A stretch of DNA of 12,690 nucleotides, taken from contig CANIFK010000066.1 of the NCBI GenBank assembly GCA_947466555.1, positions 1-12,690 on the forward strand. The letters run 5' to 3'. The notes below the pieces were generated by a model. The model was not told the origin of the DNA. It did not search any database and worked only from the letters and a program-made list of their open reading frames with translations. Position numbers and translations under genes: made by a program. The stretch is from Acidobacteriota bacterium (GTDB lineage: Bacteria; Acidobacteriota; Terriglobia; Bryobacterales; Bryobacteraceae). The first letter of the stretch is position 1; each line of letters begins with the position of its first letter. Positions 1 to 6,562 of this stretch are shown here, one piece after another.

Positions 1-648
1 CCCCGTCGCCCCAATCCGCCCCCCATCCACATCCTCCAACCCAACCAAGTAATCCACCACCCGAATCGAATTCCACAACTGCAACCCCAACGGCCCCCAG
101 TTCCACAACGGCTCCCCAAACGCATGCGGCGTCTGCTTGGTGTCGTTATACCCCACCATGTCGTAGTTCAAAACCACAAACCCCATCCGCGCCAACATCG
201 CCCCCCGCGCCGGAATATTCCCCAACTCCGTCTGCTCCGCCCGCCCGTTCTTCCAATGCCCATGCGGACTCACAATCGCCGGCCGCTTCCCGCCCCCCGC
301 TAAAGGCCGAAACAAATTCCCGCCCAACCAATACCCCGGCGAAGTCTCAATCAAAACCTTCTCCACCGTGAACCCGTCAAACGTCTGCTTCCCGTAGTAC
401 CGCGCCCGCGGAACAGCCCGCTTCACCGGCAACGGCTCCAGCCCCGCGGCAACCAAAATCTGCCGCCGCAACTCCACCTTCCGCTTCTCCCACGCCGCCC
501 GCGTCATCCCACCGGGCCAGCCCGCGAAACGCCCCTCAAAAAACGGCGTGTTCGTCCCCACCGGCTCCGCCAGCCGCGCGTCCTCCGGCGCCACCGCGCC
601 GAAGCTCAAGCCCATAACCGCAAAGAAGAAAAGCACGCAGGTTCGCAT
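1..648 (-). CDS. Secreted alpha/beta hydrolase, acetyl-xylan-esterase-like (3' end missing)
   Basis: Reading the minus strand from the ATG at 648-646 gives 216 uninterrupted codons to the window edge. The product starts MRTCVLFFFAVMGLSFGAVA, a signal peptide, so it is probably exported. Residues about 90-216 follow the alpha/beta-hydrolase layout of acetyl-xylan-esterase/dienelactone-hydrolase-like proteins: a strand-rich stretch (TVEKVLIETSPGYWLGGNLF), then RPAIVSPHGHW with the typical oxyanion-region His-Gly, then FVVLNYDMVGYND, then a helix ending VDYLVGLEDVDGGRIGATG. In this family the next residues carry the nucleophile elbow (G-x-S-G-G), so the catalytic Ser, Asp and His all lie outside the window and activity cannot be judged. 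The substrate is probably an ester, perhaps on a carbohydrate, but this is a family-level guess. It is transcribed away from the small gene at 816. No clear ribosome binding site precedes the start. Codons are strongly G-ending. Confidence 0.88.
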   Translation of the reverse strand, partial: MRTCVLFFFAVMGLSFGAVAPEDARLAEPVGTNTPFFEGRFAGWPGGMTRAAWEKRKVELRRQILVAAGLEPLPVKRAVPRARYYGKQTFDGFTVEKVLIETSPGYWLGGNLFRPLAGGGKRPAIVSPHGHWKNGRAEQTELGNIPARGAMLARMGFVVLNYDMVGYNDTKQTPHAFGEPLWNWGPLGLQLWNSIRVVDYLVGLEDVDGGRIGATG

Positions 649-815
649 CACCCAAACATTGTATTGCCCCCGCCTCCCCCAAAAGCCTAGGCGAAATGAA
701 AATCAAATAAAGGGAAAACCATTAGAGCCCTATTTCCCGCGAGTATTGTAAACTCAAGGTCAGCCGCCACCAGTACGGTTACACACGTGAGTACGGGTAC
801 GCGCCAGACCGTAAA
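649..815. other. Divergent intergenic region, AT-richer
   Basis: This 167-bp gap separates the leftward hydrolase from the rightward small gene, so it must hold promoters for both directions. It is clearly richer in A and T than its flanks between about 697 and 756. A weak plus-strand -10-like hexamer, TATTGT (744-749), is visible, but no convincing -35 element accompanies it. No good promoter was found in the leftward direction. The only clear structure is a pair of direct repeats near 772-800, listed separately. Confidence 0.5.
772..800. repeat. Pair of 11-bp direct repeats upstream of the 816 gene
   Basis: AGTACGGTTAC (772-782) and AGTACGGGTAC (790-800) match at 10 of 11 positions and are 18 bp apart start to start, just under two helical turns. 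They flank a CACGTG palindrome (784-789) and end 15 bp before the ATG at 816. Two sites on nearly the same helix face could bind a regulator dimer, or act in the 5' leader of the mRNA. Function is unknown and a two-copy repeat of this size may be chance. Confidence 0.45.
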
Positions 816-1148
816 ATGAATCTCCCCCCCAAAAAAGCCGACGTGGACCGCCCCTCCCGCCAAATCGAGGGGCTCCCGGAGCTCGACGCCGAAACTATCC
901 TCACGCAGTTCAATCGGTTGATGAGTGAACTGCTCAAGGGCAAACTAATCCGCAATACCTTCCGCCCCTGGGAGATCGATATCCTCCTCGATATTCAAAT
1001 GTGCGAACTCAAAGACGGCCAAAAGCGCGAAACCCTCCGCCGCTACCAGCGCGCCGTCCAGCGCCATATGGAAAAGGGCTCCCGCACCCCGCTCAAACTC
1101 TCCGAATACCTCGCCCGCAACCGCGACAAACGCCTGGCCGCTTCTTGA
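816..1148 (+). CDS. Conserved hypothetical small basic protein (110 aa)
   Basis: A 110-residue soluble protein with no signal peptide or membrane segment. It is rich in Lys and Arg and predicted mostly helical. The central part (residues about 30-95) reads NRLMSELLKGKLIRN, then FRPWEIDILLDIQMCEL, then ETLRRYQRAVQRHMEKG and LKLSEYLA. I associate this pattern, PWE-(I/V)-(D/E)-ILLDI followed by RRYQ-AVQR-MEKG and KLSEYL, with a small family found mainly in Acidobacteriota, which has no assigned function that I know of; this is memory, not a search. No DNA-binding or catalytic motif is recognisable, although the positively charged helix at 75-92 could contact nucleic acid or a partner protein. 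It ends 31 bp before the TonB-dependent receptor, so the two may share a transcript. No clear ribosome binding site is seen before the ATG. Confidence 0.78.
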   Translation: MNLPPKKADVDRPSRQIEGLPELDAETILTQFNRLMSELLKGKLIRNTFRPWEIDILLDIQMCELKDGQKRETLRRYQRAVQRHMEKGSRTPLKLSEYLARNRDKRLAAS

Positions 1149-1179
1149 CTCTCGCCCGAACTGGGTCTACCGTCAGGGT

Positions 1180-4100
1180 ATGCTTCGGGTCTTCGTTATA
1201 CTCCTTGCGCTAGCTGCGTCCGCACTCGCCCAAACCACCACCGCCTCCCTCTCCGGAACGGTTTCTGACTCCTCCGGCGGCGTCGTCCCAGGCGCCAAAG
1301 TTGTCGCCACCAATATCGACACCGCCAACGCCCGCGCCACCACCTCCAACGCCGCCGGCAATTACACCCTCCCACTCCTCCCCATCGGCCGCTATAAAAT
1401 CGAGGTTTCTTTCACCGGATATAAGAAATACGAGCAATCTCCTGTCACCCTCGAAGTCGGCGCCACCCTCACCCTCGATCCCAATCTCGAAGTCGGCGCC
1501 GTCTCGGAAACCATCGAAGTCACCGCCGAAGCCAACATCGTCGAAACCACCAAACCCGGCCTCGGCTCCATGGTCACCAACAAGGAAATCGACGCCCTCC
1601 CCCTCGTCAACCGCGACATCTACACCCTCCTCACCCTCACCGCCGGCGTCGACACCACCGACACCGCCGCCGATAATTTCGGCTCCCCCCAACAAGTAAC
1701 AGTCGTGAACGGCTCCCCCAATTCCGGCATCGGCTCCGTCAACTACTCCCTCGACGGCGGCTCCAACACCAACGGCCTCCGCAACACCGGCAACTCCGCC
1801 CCCAACCCCGACGCCATCCAGGAATTCCGCGTCACAACGAACTCCTACCCCGCCGACGAAGGCCGCTTCGCCGGTGGCTCCGTCACCATGGTCACCAAAT
1901 CCGGTACCAACCAATGGCACGGCACCCTCTTCGAATTCCTGCGAAATAACCAACTGAACGCCCGCCGCTGGCTCCCCGGCCAGTCCAACCTCACCGTCGA
2001 CGCCCTCCACCGCAACCAGTTCGGCGGCACCCTCGGCGGCCCCATCGTCAAAAACAAGACGTTCATCTTCGGCTCCTATTCCGGCCTCCGCGAACGCACC
2101 AACATCTTCGCCAATACCGCCACCCCCTTCACCGCCATCGAACGCACCGGCGATCTCTCCCGCTCCCCCGGCACCGCCCCCGTCGATTCCCTCGCCGCCA
2201 ACGCGCCCTTCCCCGGCCGCATCATCCCCGCCTCCCGCTTCGACCCCGTCGCCGTCAAAATCCTCTCCACCTACGTCCCCCTGCCCAACCTCGCCAACGG
2301 CAACTTCGAATCCCAAATCCCCCACCCCCGCGATACCGACGAACTCATCTTCAAAGGCGACCACAACCTCTCCACCAACCACCGCCTCACCGCCAGCCTC
2401 TTCTACTCAAAGGGCTCCGACCTCGTCGGTCTGATGGGCAACCTCCCCTGGGTCTCGCGCGATTTCACCTGGTCCCAATACAACTACAACCTCTCCGACA
2501 CCTGGATCGTCGCCCCCAACAAGATCAACGAACTCCGCGCCTCCTACATCCGCAACTTCGGCGGCCGCACCAACTACCCCGGCATCTCCTTGGGCGACCT
2601 CGGTTCGAAATACCAGATCCAAGGCCCCCCGTCCCTCCCGCAAATCCAAGTCGCCGGCCGTTTCAATCTCAACTCCGCCATCCCCGGACCCGTCGCCGGC
2701 AGCAATCAGTACCAGCTCCGCGACGTCTTCTCCTACACCTCCAACCGCCACAACATCCGCATCGGTGGCGAACTGATCCTCGAAAAGATGATCCACGACA
2801 CGCTGCTCAACAACTACGGCGTCTTCAACTTCACCACCAACAATCCCCGCGGCACCCGCAACGCCACCGCGGACTTCCTCATGGGCCTCCCCGCCACCAT
2901 GAACCAGGATGCCCCCACCACCAAGATCAACAACTCCTGGTACTCCGCCATGTTTATCCAGGACGACTGGCGCCCCTCCAGCCGTCTCACCGTCAACCTC
3001 GGCCTCCGCTGGGACATCCAGACCCCGCCAACCGATCCCTTCGACCGCTATCTCACCTGCGTCCCCGGCGCGAAATCCGTCGTGGTGCCATCCGCTCCTG
3101 CTGGGCTCCTCTTCCCCGGCGACAAGGGTGTGCAGCGCGGCATCATCGGCATCCCCTGGGGCAACGTCAGCCCCCGCCTCGGCTTCGCCTGGGATCCGAA
3201 GGGTGACCGCAAAACCGCCATCCGTGGCGCCGCCGGCATCTTCTTCGGCTCCATGTCCGGCAACCAGTGGAACAGTTCCTCGGACAATCAGCCCTTCGCT
3301 ATCCGCCAGCAGTTCAACGACGTCTATACCCTCTCCGATCCCTACCGCCTCCAACCCGGCGGCGTCGCGCCGTTCCCCTATAGCTACACCCCCAGTGCCC
3401 CTAAATTCATCGCCCCCTCCGCCATCGTCGGCATCGACTTGGGCTACAAATCGCCCTACTCGTACCAGATGAACTTCGCCATCCAGCGCCAGGTCACCCA
3501 GACTGTCTCCGTCACCGCCGCCTACGTCAGCACGCTCACCCACCGCATCCCCGCCATCCCCGACCAGAACTACCCGGTGCTCACGCCAACCTCCACCACC
3601 GCCAACGTCAACGCTCGCCGTCCCAATCTCCCCGGTATCCTCTCCACCGTGGGCCTCACCAAGTCCATCCTCAACTCCGCCTACCACGGCCTCCAGTTGA
3701 CCGCGGATAAGCGTATGTCCAAGCGCTTCACCGTCCGCGGCTTCTACACGTTCGGTAAGAGCCTGGACTTCATCAACACCCAGAACTCCACCCAACAACA
3801 AGCCACCGACTGGAACAACATCGGCCTCGACCGCGGCCGCACCAACGGCGACCGTCGCCACAACGCGGTCCTCTCCGGCCTCTGGGACATCAGCTACTTC
3901 AACCGGTCCAAGAATCTGCCCCTCCGCTGGATCGCCGGCGGGTGGTCAGCGGCCATGATCGCCAGCCTCCGCAGCGGCACGCCGTTAACGGTAACCGCCG
4001 GAACCGATTTCAATCTCGACGGCAACAACAACGACCGTCCCGACTTAATCGGAGCCCCCAAGCTCGACCCCAACCGCACGAGAGACGAAGTCGTCAACCA

Positions 4101-4395
4101 GTGGTTCAACACAGCGGCTTTCAGCCGGACGAACGCCGCCATCCGCAACTTCGCAGGCACGGCCGGAAGGAACATCATGGACGGCCCGGGCATGAAGAAC
4201 TTCGACATGACGCTAGCCCGCAACATCCGCGTCACGGAGAAGAAGTCATTCCAATTCCGCATGGAAGGGACGAACTTCTTCAACATCGTAAACCTCGGCA
4301 ACCCCGGAACGGGCGCCAACGCCAACACCTTCGGCAAAATCACCGGAGCCCGCCCGATGCGCCAACTCCAACTCGGCCTGAAATTCCTCTTCTAG
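1180..4395 (+). CDS. Oar-like TonB-dependent receptor with carboxypeptidase-regulatory-like domain
   Basis: A 1071-aa outer-membrane protein, the usual length for acidobacterial Oar-like receptors. Residues 1-17 are a signal peptide ending AASALA. Residues about 22-105 form a carboxypeptidase-regulatory-like Ig fold (LSGTVSDSSGGVVPGAKV, then GNYTLPLLPIGRYKIEV and FTGYKKY). SETIEVTAEA (109-118) resembles a TonB box. The plug follows (about 125-240: LPLVNRDIYTLLTLTAGVD, YSLDGGSNTN, PNPDAIQEFRVTTNSY, FAGGSVTMVTKSGTN). The conserved SGTNQWHGTLFEFLRN (241-256) opens the beta-barrel, which ends in an aromatic residue (LGLKFLF) as outer-membrane barrels do. It should import a ligand using TonB-ExbBD energy. 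The ligand cannot be read from sequence; in this phylum such receptors are often linked to uptake of polymer breakdown products. A signal peptide directly after the ATG at 1180 supports that start. No TonB or ExbBD genes are nearby. Confidence 0.95.
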   Translation: MLRVFVILLALAASALAQTTTASLSGTVSDSSGGVVPGAKVVATNIDTANARATTSNAAGNYTLPLLPIGRYKIEVSFTGYKKYEQSPVTLEVGATLTLDPNLEVGAVSETIEVTAEANIVETTKPGLGSMVTNKEIDALPLVNRDIYTLLTLTAGVDTTDTAADNFGSPQQVTVVNGSPNSGIGSVNYSLDGGSNTNGLRNTGNSAPNPDAIQEFRVTTNSYPADEGRFAGGSVTMVTKSGTNQWHGTLFEFLRNNQLNARRWLPGQSNLTVDALHRNQFGGTLGGPIVKNKTFIFGSYSGLRERTNIFANTATPFTAIERTGDLSRSPGTAPVDSLAANAPFPGRIIPASRFDPVAVKILSTYVPLPNLANGNFESQIPHPRDTDELIFKGDHNLSTNHRLTASLFYSKGSDLVGLMGNLPWVSRDFTWSQYNYNLSDTWIVAPNKINELRASYIRNFGGRTNYPGISLGDLGSKYQIQGPPSLPQIQVAGRFNLNSAIPGPVAGSNQYQLRDVFSYTSNRHNIRIGGELILEKMIHDTLLNNYGVFNFTTNNPRGTRNATADFLMGLPATMNQDAPTTKINNSWYSAMFIQDDWRPSSRLTVNLGLRWDIQTPPTDPFDRYLTCVPGAKSVVVPSAPAGLLFPGDKGVQRGIIGIPWGNVSPRLGFAWDPKGDRKTAIRGAAGIFFGSMSGNQWNSSSDNQPFAIRQQFNDVYTLSDPYRLQPGGVAPFPYSYTPSAPKFIAPSAIVGIDLGYKSPYSYQMNFAIQRQVTQTVSVTAAYVSTLTHRIPAIPDQNYPVLTPTSTTANVNARRPNLPGILSTVGLTKSILNSAYHGLQLTADKRMSKRFTVRGFYTFGKSLDFINTQNSTQQQATDWNNIGLDRGRTNGDRRHNAVLSGLWDISYFNRSKNLPLRWIAGGWSAAMIASLRSGTPLTVTAGTDFNLDGNNNDRPDLIGAPKLDPNRTRDEVVNQWFNTAAFSRTNAAIRNFAGTAGRNIMDGPGMKNFDMTLARNIRVTEKKSFQFRMEGTNFFNIVNLGNPGTGANANTFGKITGARPMRQLQLGLKFLF

Positions 4396-4452
4396 GATTT
4401 CCCCTGGAGCCGTGCTACCGGGGAAATCCGTAAGTTCAGATTTCCCCGACCA
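4395..4452. repeat. Hairpin-forming repeat, copy A
   Basis: GGATTTCCCC (4395-4404) pairs perfectly with GGGGAAATCC (4420-4429). Inside, GG (4406-4407) pairs with CC (4418-4419) and AGC (4408-4410) with GCT (4414-4416), giving a long, nearly continuous hairpin. It starts inside the receptor's TAG stop codon. The repeat continues with TCCGTAA and GATTTCCCCGA to about 4452. Copies B and C share this sequence. It may end or stabilise the receptor mRNA. No T-run follows, so it is not a typical intrinsic terminator. Confidence 0.72.
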
Positions 4453-4472
4453 CCCCTCAGACTTCCCCCTCA

Positions 4473-4531
4473 GCTTTCCCCTGGTACCGGGTAACCGGGG
4501 AAGTCCGTAATTGAGGATTTCCCCGAACCAA
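4473..4531. repeat. Hairpin-forming repeat, copy B (tandem to A)
   Basis: This copy lies 77 bp after copy A. Its arms are TTTCCCC (4475-4481) and GGGGAAG (4497-4503), with an inner GGT (4483-4485) pairing with ACC (4494-4496). It shares TCCGTAA and GGATTTCCCCGA with copy A. GACTTCCCC (4460-4468) can pair perfectly with GGGGAAGTC (4497-4505) instead, and GGATTTCCCC (4515-4524) can pair with the right arm of copy A, so several exclusive folds are possible in the leader of the downstream hydrolase gene. Confidence 0.7.
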
Positions 4532-4567
4532 TCCCCAATTCCCCCAACCTGCGCTATCCTTCCCTCA

Positions 4568-6478
4568 ATGCGCGCCCTCCTCTTCCTCCTCGCCCTAACC
4601 ATCGCCGCCCAACCCACCCCTCTCTCCCCCGAACGCCGCGTCGAAATCGAAAAAGAGCTCAACGAAATCGCCGTCATCGAGCGCAAATTGATGGTCCCCA
4701 TGCGCGACGGCAAGAGCATGGCCACCGACGTCTACCGCCCCAAAGACACCTCCAAAAAGTACGGCGCCATCTTCTCCCGCACCCCCTATAACTTCAACTG
4801 GTGGGACGTCAAAGAAGGCGCCCCCCGCGACCTCTCCACCCCGCTCGAAGCCGTCAAACGCGGCTACGCCTACGTCCTCATGAACGAGCGCGGCCACTTC
4901 TTCTCCGAAGGCAACTACGACATCCTCGGCGCCCCCCTCACCGACGGCGACGACGCCATCACCTGGATCTCCTCCCGCCCCTGGTCCAACGGCAAAGTCG
5001 GCACCATCGGCTGCTCCTCCACCGCCGAATGGCAAATGGCCATCGCCTCCCACGGCACCCCCGGCTTTACCACCATGATCCCCCAAGGCTTCGGCGCCGG
5101 CGTCGGCCGCTTCGCCCCCTACTACGAACAGGGCAACTGGTACCGCGGCGGCGCCATCCAAATGCTCTTCATCGCCTGGCTCTACGGCGAGCAAAATCAG
5201 GTCCGCCCCATGTTCCCGCCCGACACCCAGCGCGCCGACCTCATCCGCGCCTCCAAAATGTTCGACCTCGCCCCCCAAATGCCCAAGGTCGAATGGTCCA
5301 AAGCCCTCCAGCACCTCCCCGTCATGGACATCATCAAAAACGTCGACGGCCCCAACGGCGTCTTCGCCGACTCCATGCCCGTCCCCACCGGCGGCGCCAT
5401 GATCAAACGCGCCCCCAACGACCCCGCCTGGTACCAGGGCGGCCTCTGGCACGACAACCAGCCCATCAACATCCCCGGCTTCTGGTTCATGTCCTGGTAC
5501 GACGTCTCCATCGGCCCCAACCTCGCCGCCTACAACTACGTCCGCCGCACCGCCCGCCCTGAAATAGCGAACCAGCAATACGCCGTCATCGCCCCCACCG
5601 CCCACTGCGGCTTCAAACGCGCGACCAAGGAAACCGTGGTCGGCGAACGTCCCATGGGCGATGCCCGCCTCGACTACGACGAACTCACCTACGGCTGGTT
5701 CGATCACTTCCTGAAGGGCGAAAACAAAGGCCTACTCGAAAAAATGCCCAAGGTCCGCTACTTCACCATGGGCTCCAACAAGTGGCAATCCGCCGACACC
5801 TGGCCCCCCGCCGGAGCCACCCCCATGACGTTCTTCCTAAACAGCGAAGGCCACGCCAACAGCCTCTACGGAGACGGCACGCTGACGCCGTCCGCGCCCG
5901 CCGCCGACACGCCGGACCGCTTCGTCTACGACCCCATGAACCCCGTCCCCTCCTACGGCGGCAACGTCTGCTGCACCGGCGACGCCATCCAGGCCGGGGC
6001 CTTCGACCAGCGCCGCATCCAGTCCCGAGCCGACGTCCTCGTCTACTCCACCGAACCCCTGAAGGAAGGCGTCGAAGTCAGCGGCCCCATCGAAATCACC
6101 CTCTACGTCTCCTCCGACGCCAAGGACACCGACTTCACCGTCAAGCTGAGTGACGTCACCCCCGACGGCAAAGCCTTCAACCTCGACGAGACCATCCAAC
6201 GCGTCCGCTACCGCAACGGCTACGACAAACCCATCGCCATGATGGAACCCGGCAAGGTGTACAAGGTAACCCTCCAACCCCTGACCACCAGCAACTACTT
6301 CGCCGCCGGCCACCGCATCCGCATCGAAGTATCGAGCAGCAACTTCCCCCGATTCGACCGGAATCTCAACACCGGCGGCAACAACTACGACGAAGCCAAA
6401 GGCGTGGTAGCCCGCAACGCCGTCCACCACTCCAAGCAATACCCGTCCTCGGTCACCCTAACCGTCATCAAAAAATAA
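4568..6478 (+). CDS. Secreted CocE/NonD family hydrolase (X-Pro dipeptidyl-peptidase S15-like)
   Basis: A 636-aa protein from the ATG at 4568, which places a signal peptide (MRALLFLLALTIAAQ) at the very N-terminus. An in-frame TTG at 4511 would add 19 residues lacking signal character and lies inside repeat copy B, so it is rejected. Residues about 38-385 are the alpha/beta-hydrolase domain: VPMRDGKSMATDVYRP, GYAYVLMNERG, and the nucleophile elbow GTIGCSSTAEW with Ser150. The acid is probably Asp312 in FMSWYDVS and the base His346 in IAPTAHCGF, matching the triad order of CocE (cocaine esterase) and X-Pro dipeptidyl peptidases. Residues about 410-636 form the C-terminal jelly-roll (PepX_C-like), with the typical ending GHRIRIEVSSSNFPRFDRN and NLNTGG. 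It cleaves an ester or amide in the periplasm or outside; the substrate is unknown. It lies 172 bp after the receptor on the same strand, so joint function in substrate breakdown and uptake is plausible. Confidence 0.93.
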   Translation: MRALLFLLALTIAAQPTPLSPERRVEIEKELNEIAVIERKLMVPMRDGKSMATDVYRPKDTSKKYGAIFSRTPYNFNWWDVKEGAPRDLSTPLEAVKRGYAYVLMNERGHFFSEGNYDILGAPLTDGDDAITWISSRPWSNGKVGTIGCSSTAEWQMAIASHGTPGFTTMIPQGFGAGVGRFAPYYEQGNWYRGGAIQMLFIAWLYGEQNQVRPMFPPDTQRADLIRASKMFDLAPQMPKVEWSKALQHLPVMDIIKNVDGPNGVFADSMPVPTGGAMIKRAPNDPAWYQGGLWHDNQPINIPGFWFMSWYDVSIGPNLAAYNYVRRTARPEIANQQYAVIAPTAHCGFKRATKETVVGERPMGDARLDYDELTYGWFDHFLKGENKGLLEKMPKVRYFTMGSNKWQSADTWPPAGATPMTFFLNSEGHANSLYGDGTLTPSAPAADTPDRFVYDPMNPVPSYGGNVCCTGDAIQAGAFDQRRIQSRADVLVYSTEPLKEGVEVSGPIEITLYVSSDAKDTDFTVKLSDVTPDGKAFNLDETIQRVRYRNGYDKPIAMMEPGKVYKVTLQPLTTSNYFAAGHRIRIEVSSSNFPRFDRNLNTGGNNYDEAKGVVARNAVHHSKQYPSSVTLTVIKK

Positions 6479-6502
6479 CCCGGATTTCCCTGGGTACCGG
6501 GT
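6470..6502 (-). terminator. Probable intrinsic terminator of the regulator gene
   Basis: Read on the minus strand, ACCCGG (6502-6497) pairs with CCGGGT (6483-6478) around a 13-nt loop and is followed by TATTTTTT (6477-6470). This is the expected layout for rho-independent termination of the leftward regulator, whose stop is at 6565-6563. The T-run is the complement of the Lys-Lys-stop end of the convergent hydrolase gene, so the terminator overlaps the last codons of its neighbour. The structure lies within repeat copy C. Confidence 0.62.
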
Positions 6503-6540
6503 AACCGGGAAACCCCGCAATTAAGGGATAGTCCGGGGAG
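6482..6540. repeat. Hairpin-forming repeat, copy C (diverged)
   Basis: This copy lies between the convergent hydrolase and regulator genes. GGATTTCCC and the 17-nt core GGTACCGGGTAACCGGG (6493-6509) are shared with copy B (4483-4499), the core exactly. The arms TTTCCC (6485-6490) and GGGAAA (6507-6512) pair, with inner GGT (6493-6495) pairing with ACC (6504-6506). The tail CAATTAAGGGATAGTCC is a degraded match to the TCCGTAATTGAGGATTTCC of copy B. A second short hairpin, CGGGG (6534-6538) with CCCCG (6549-6553), follows. The rest of the 84-bp gap to 6562 shows nothing else. Confidence 0.68.
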
Positions 6541-6562
6541 TAAAACAACCCCGACAATCCCC

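Noticed and set aside
146..331. A 61-aa minus-strand frame at the left edge
   Set aside because: It is out of frame with the clear hydrolase reading that spans 648 to 1 on the same strand and has a signal peptide and family motifs.
1450..1500. Direct repeat CTCGAAGTCGGCGCC (1450-1464 and 1486-1500)
   Set aside because: It encodes LEVGA twice within the receptor's Ig-like domain. It is a local coding repeat, not a separate element.
1210..3861. Long minus-strand open frames (1210-2382 and 2407-3861)
   Set aside because: The translations are low-complexity Gly/Val/Ala/Asp/Glu strings, the mirror image of C-ending codons in the receptor gene. They have no domains and lie opposite a convincing 1071-aa protein.
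4395..4429. Copy A hairpin as a classic intrinsic terminator of the receptor gene
   Set aside because: The stem is strong but no T-run follows on the plus strand. It is kept as a repeat with a possible mRNA-stability role.
4511..4567. TTG start adding 19 residues to the CocE-like hydrolase
   Set aside because: It would bury the signal peptide, starts inside repeat copy B and has no ribosome binding site. The ATG at 4568 is preferred.
4595..6439. Minus-strand open frames opposite the CocE-like hydrolase
   Set aside because: They show the same Gly/Val/Asp-rich composition artefact, opposite a gene with a complete catalytic triad.
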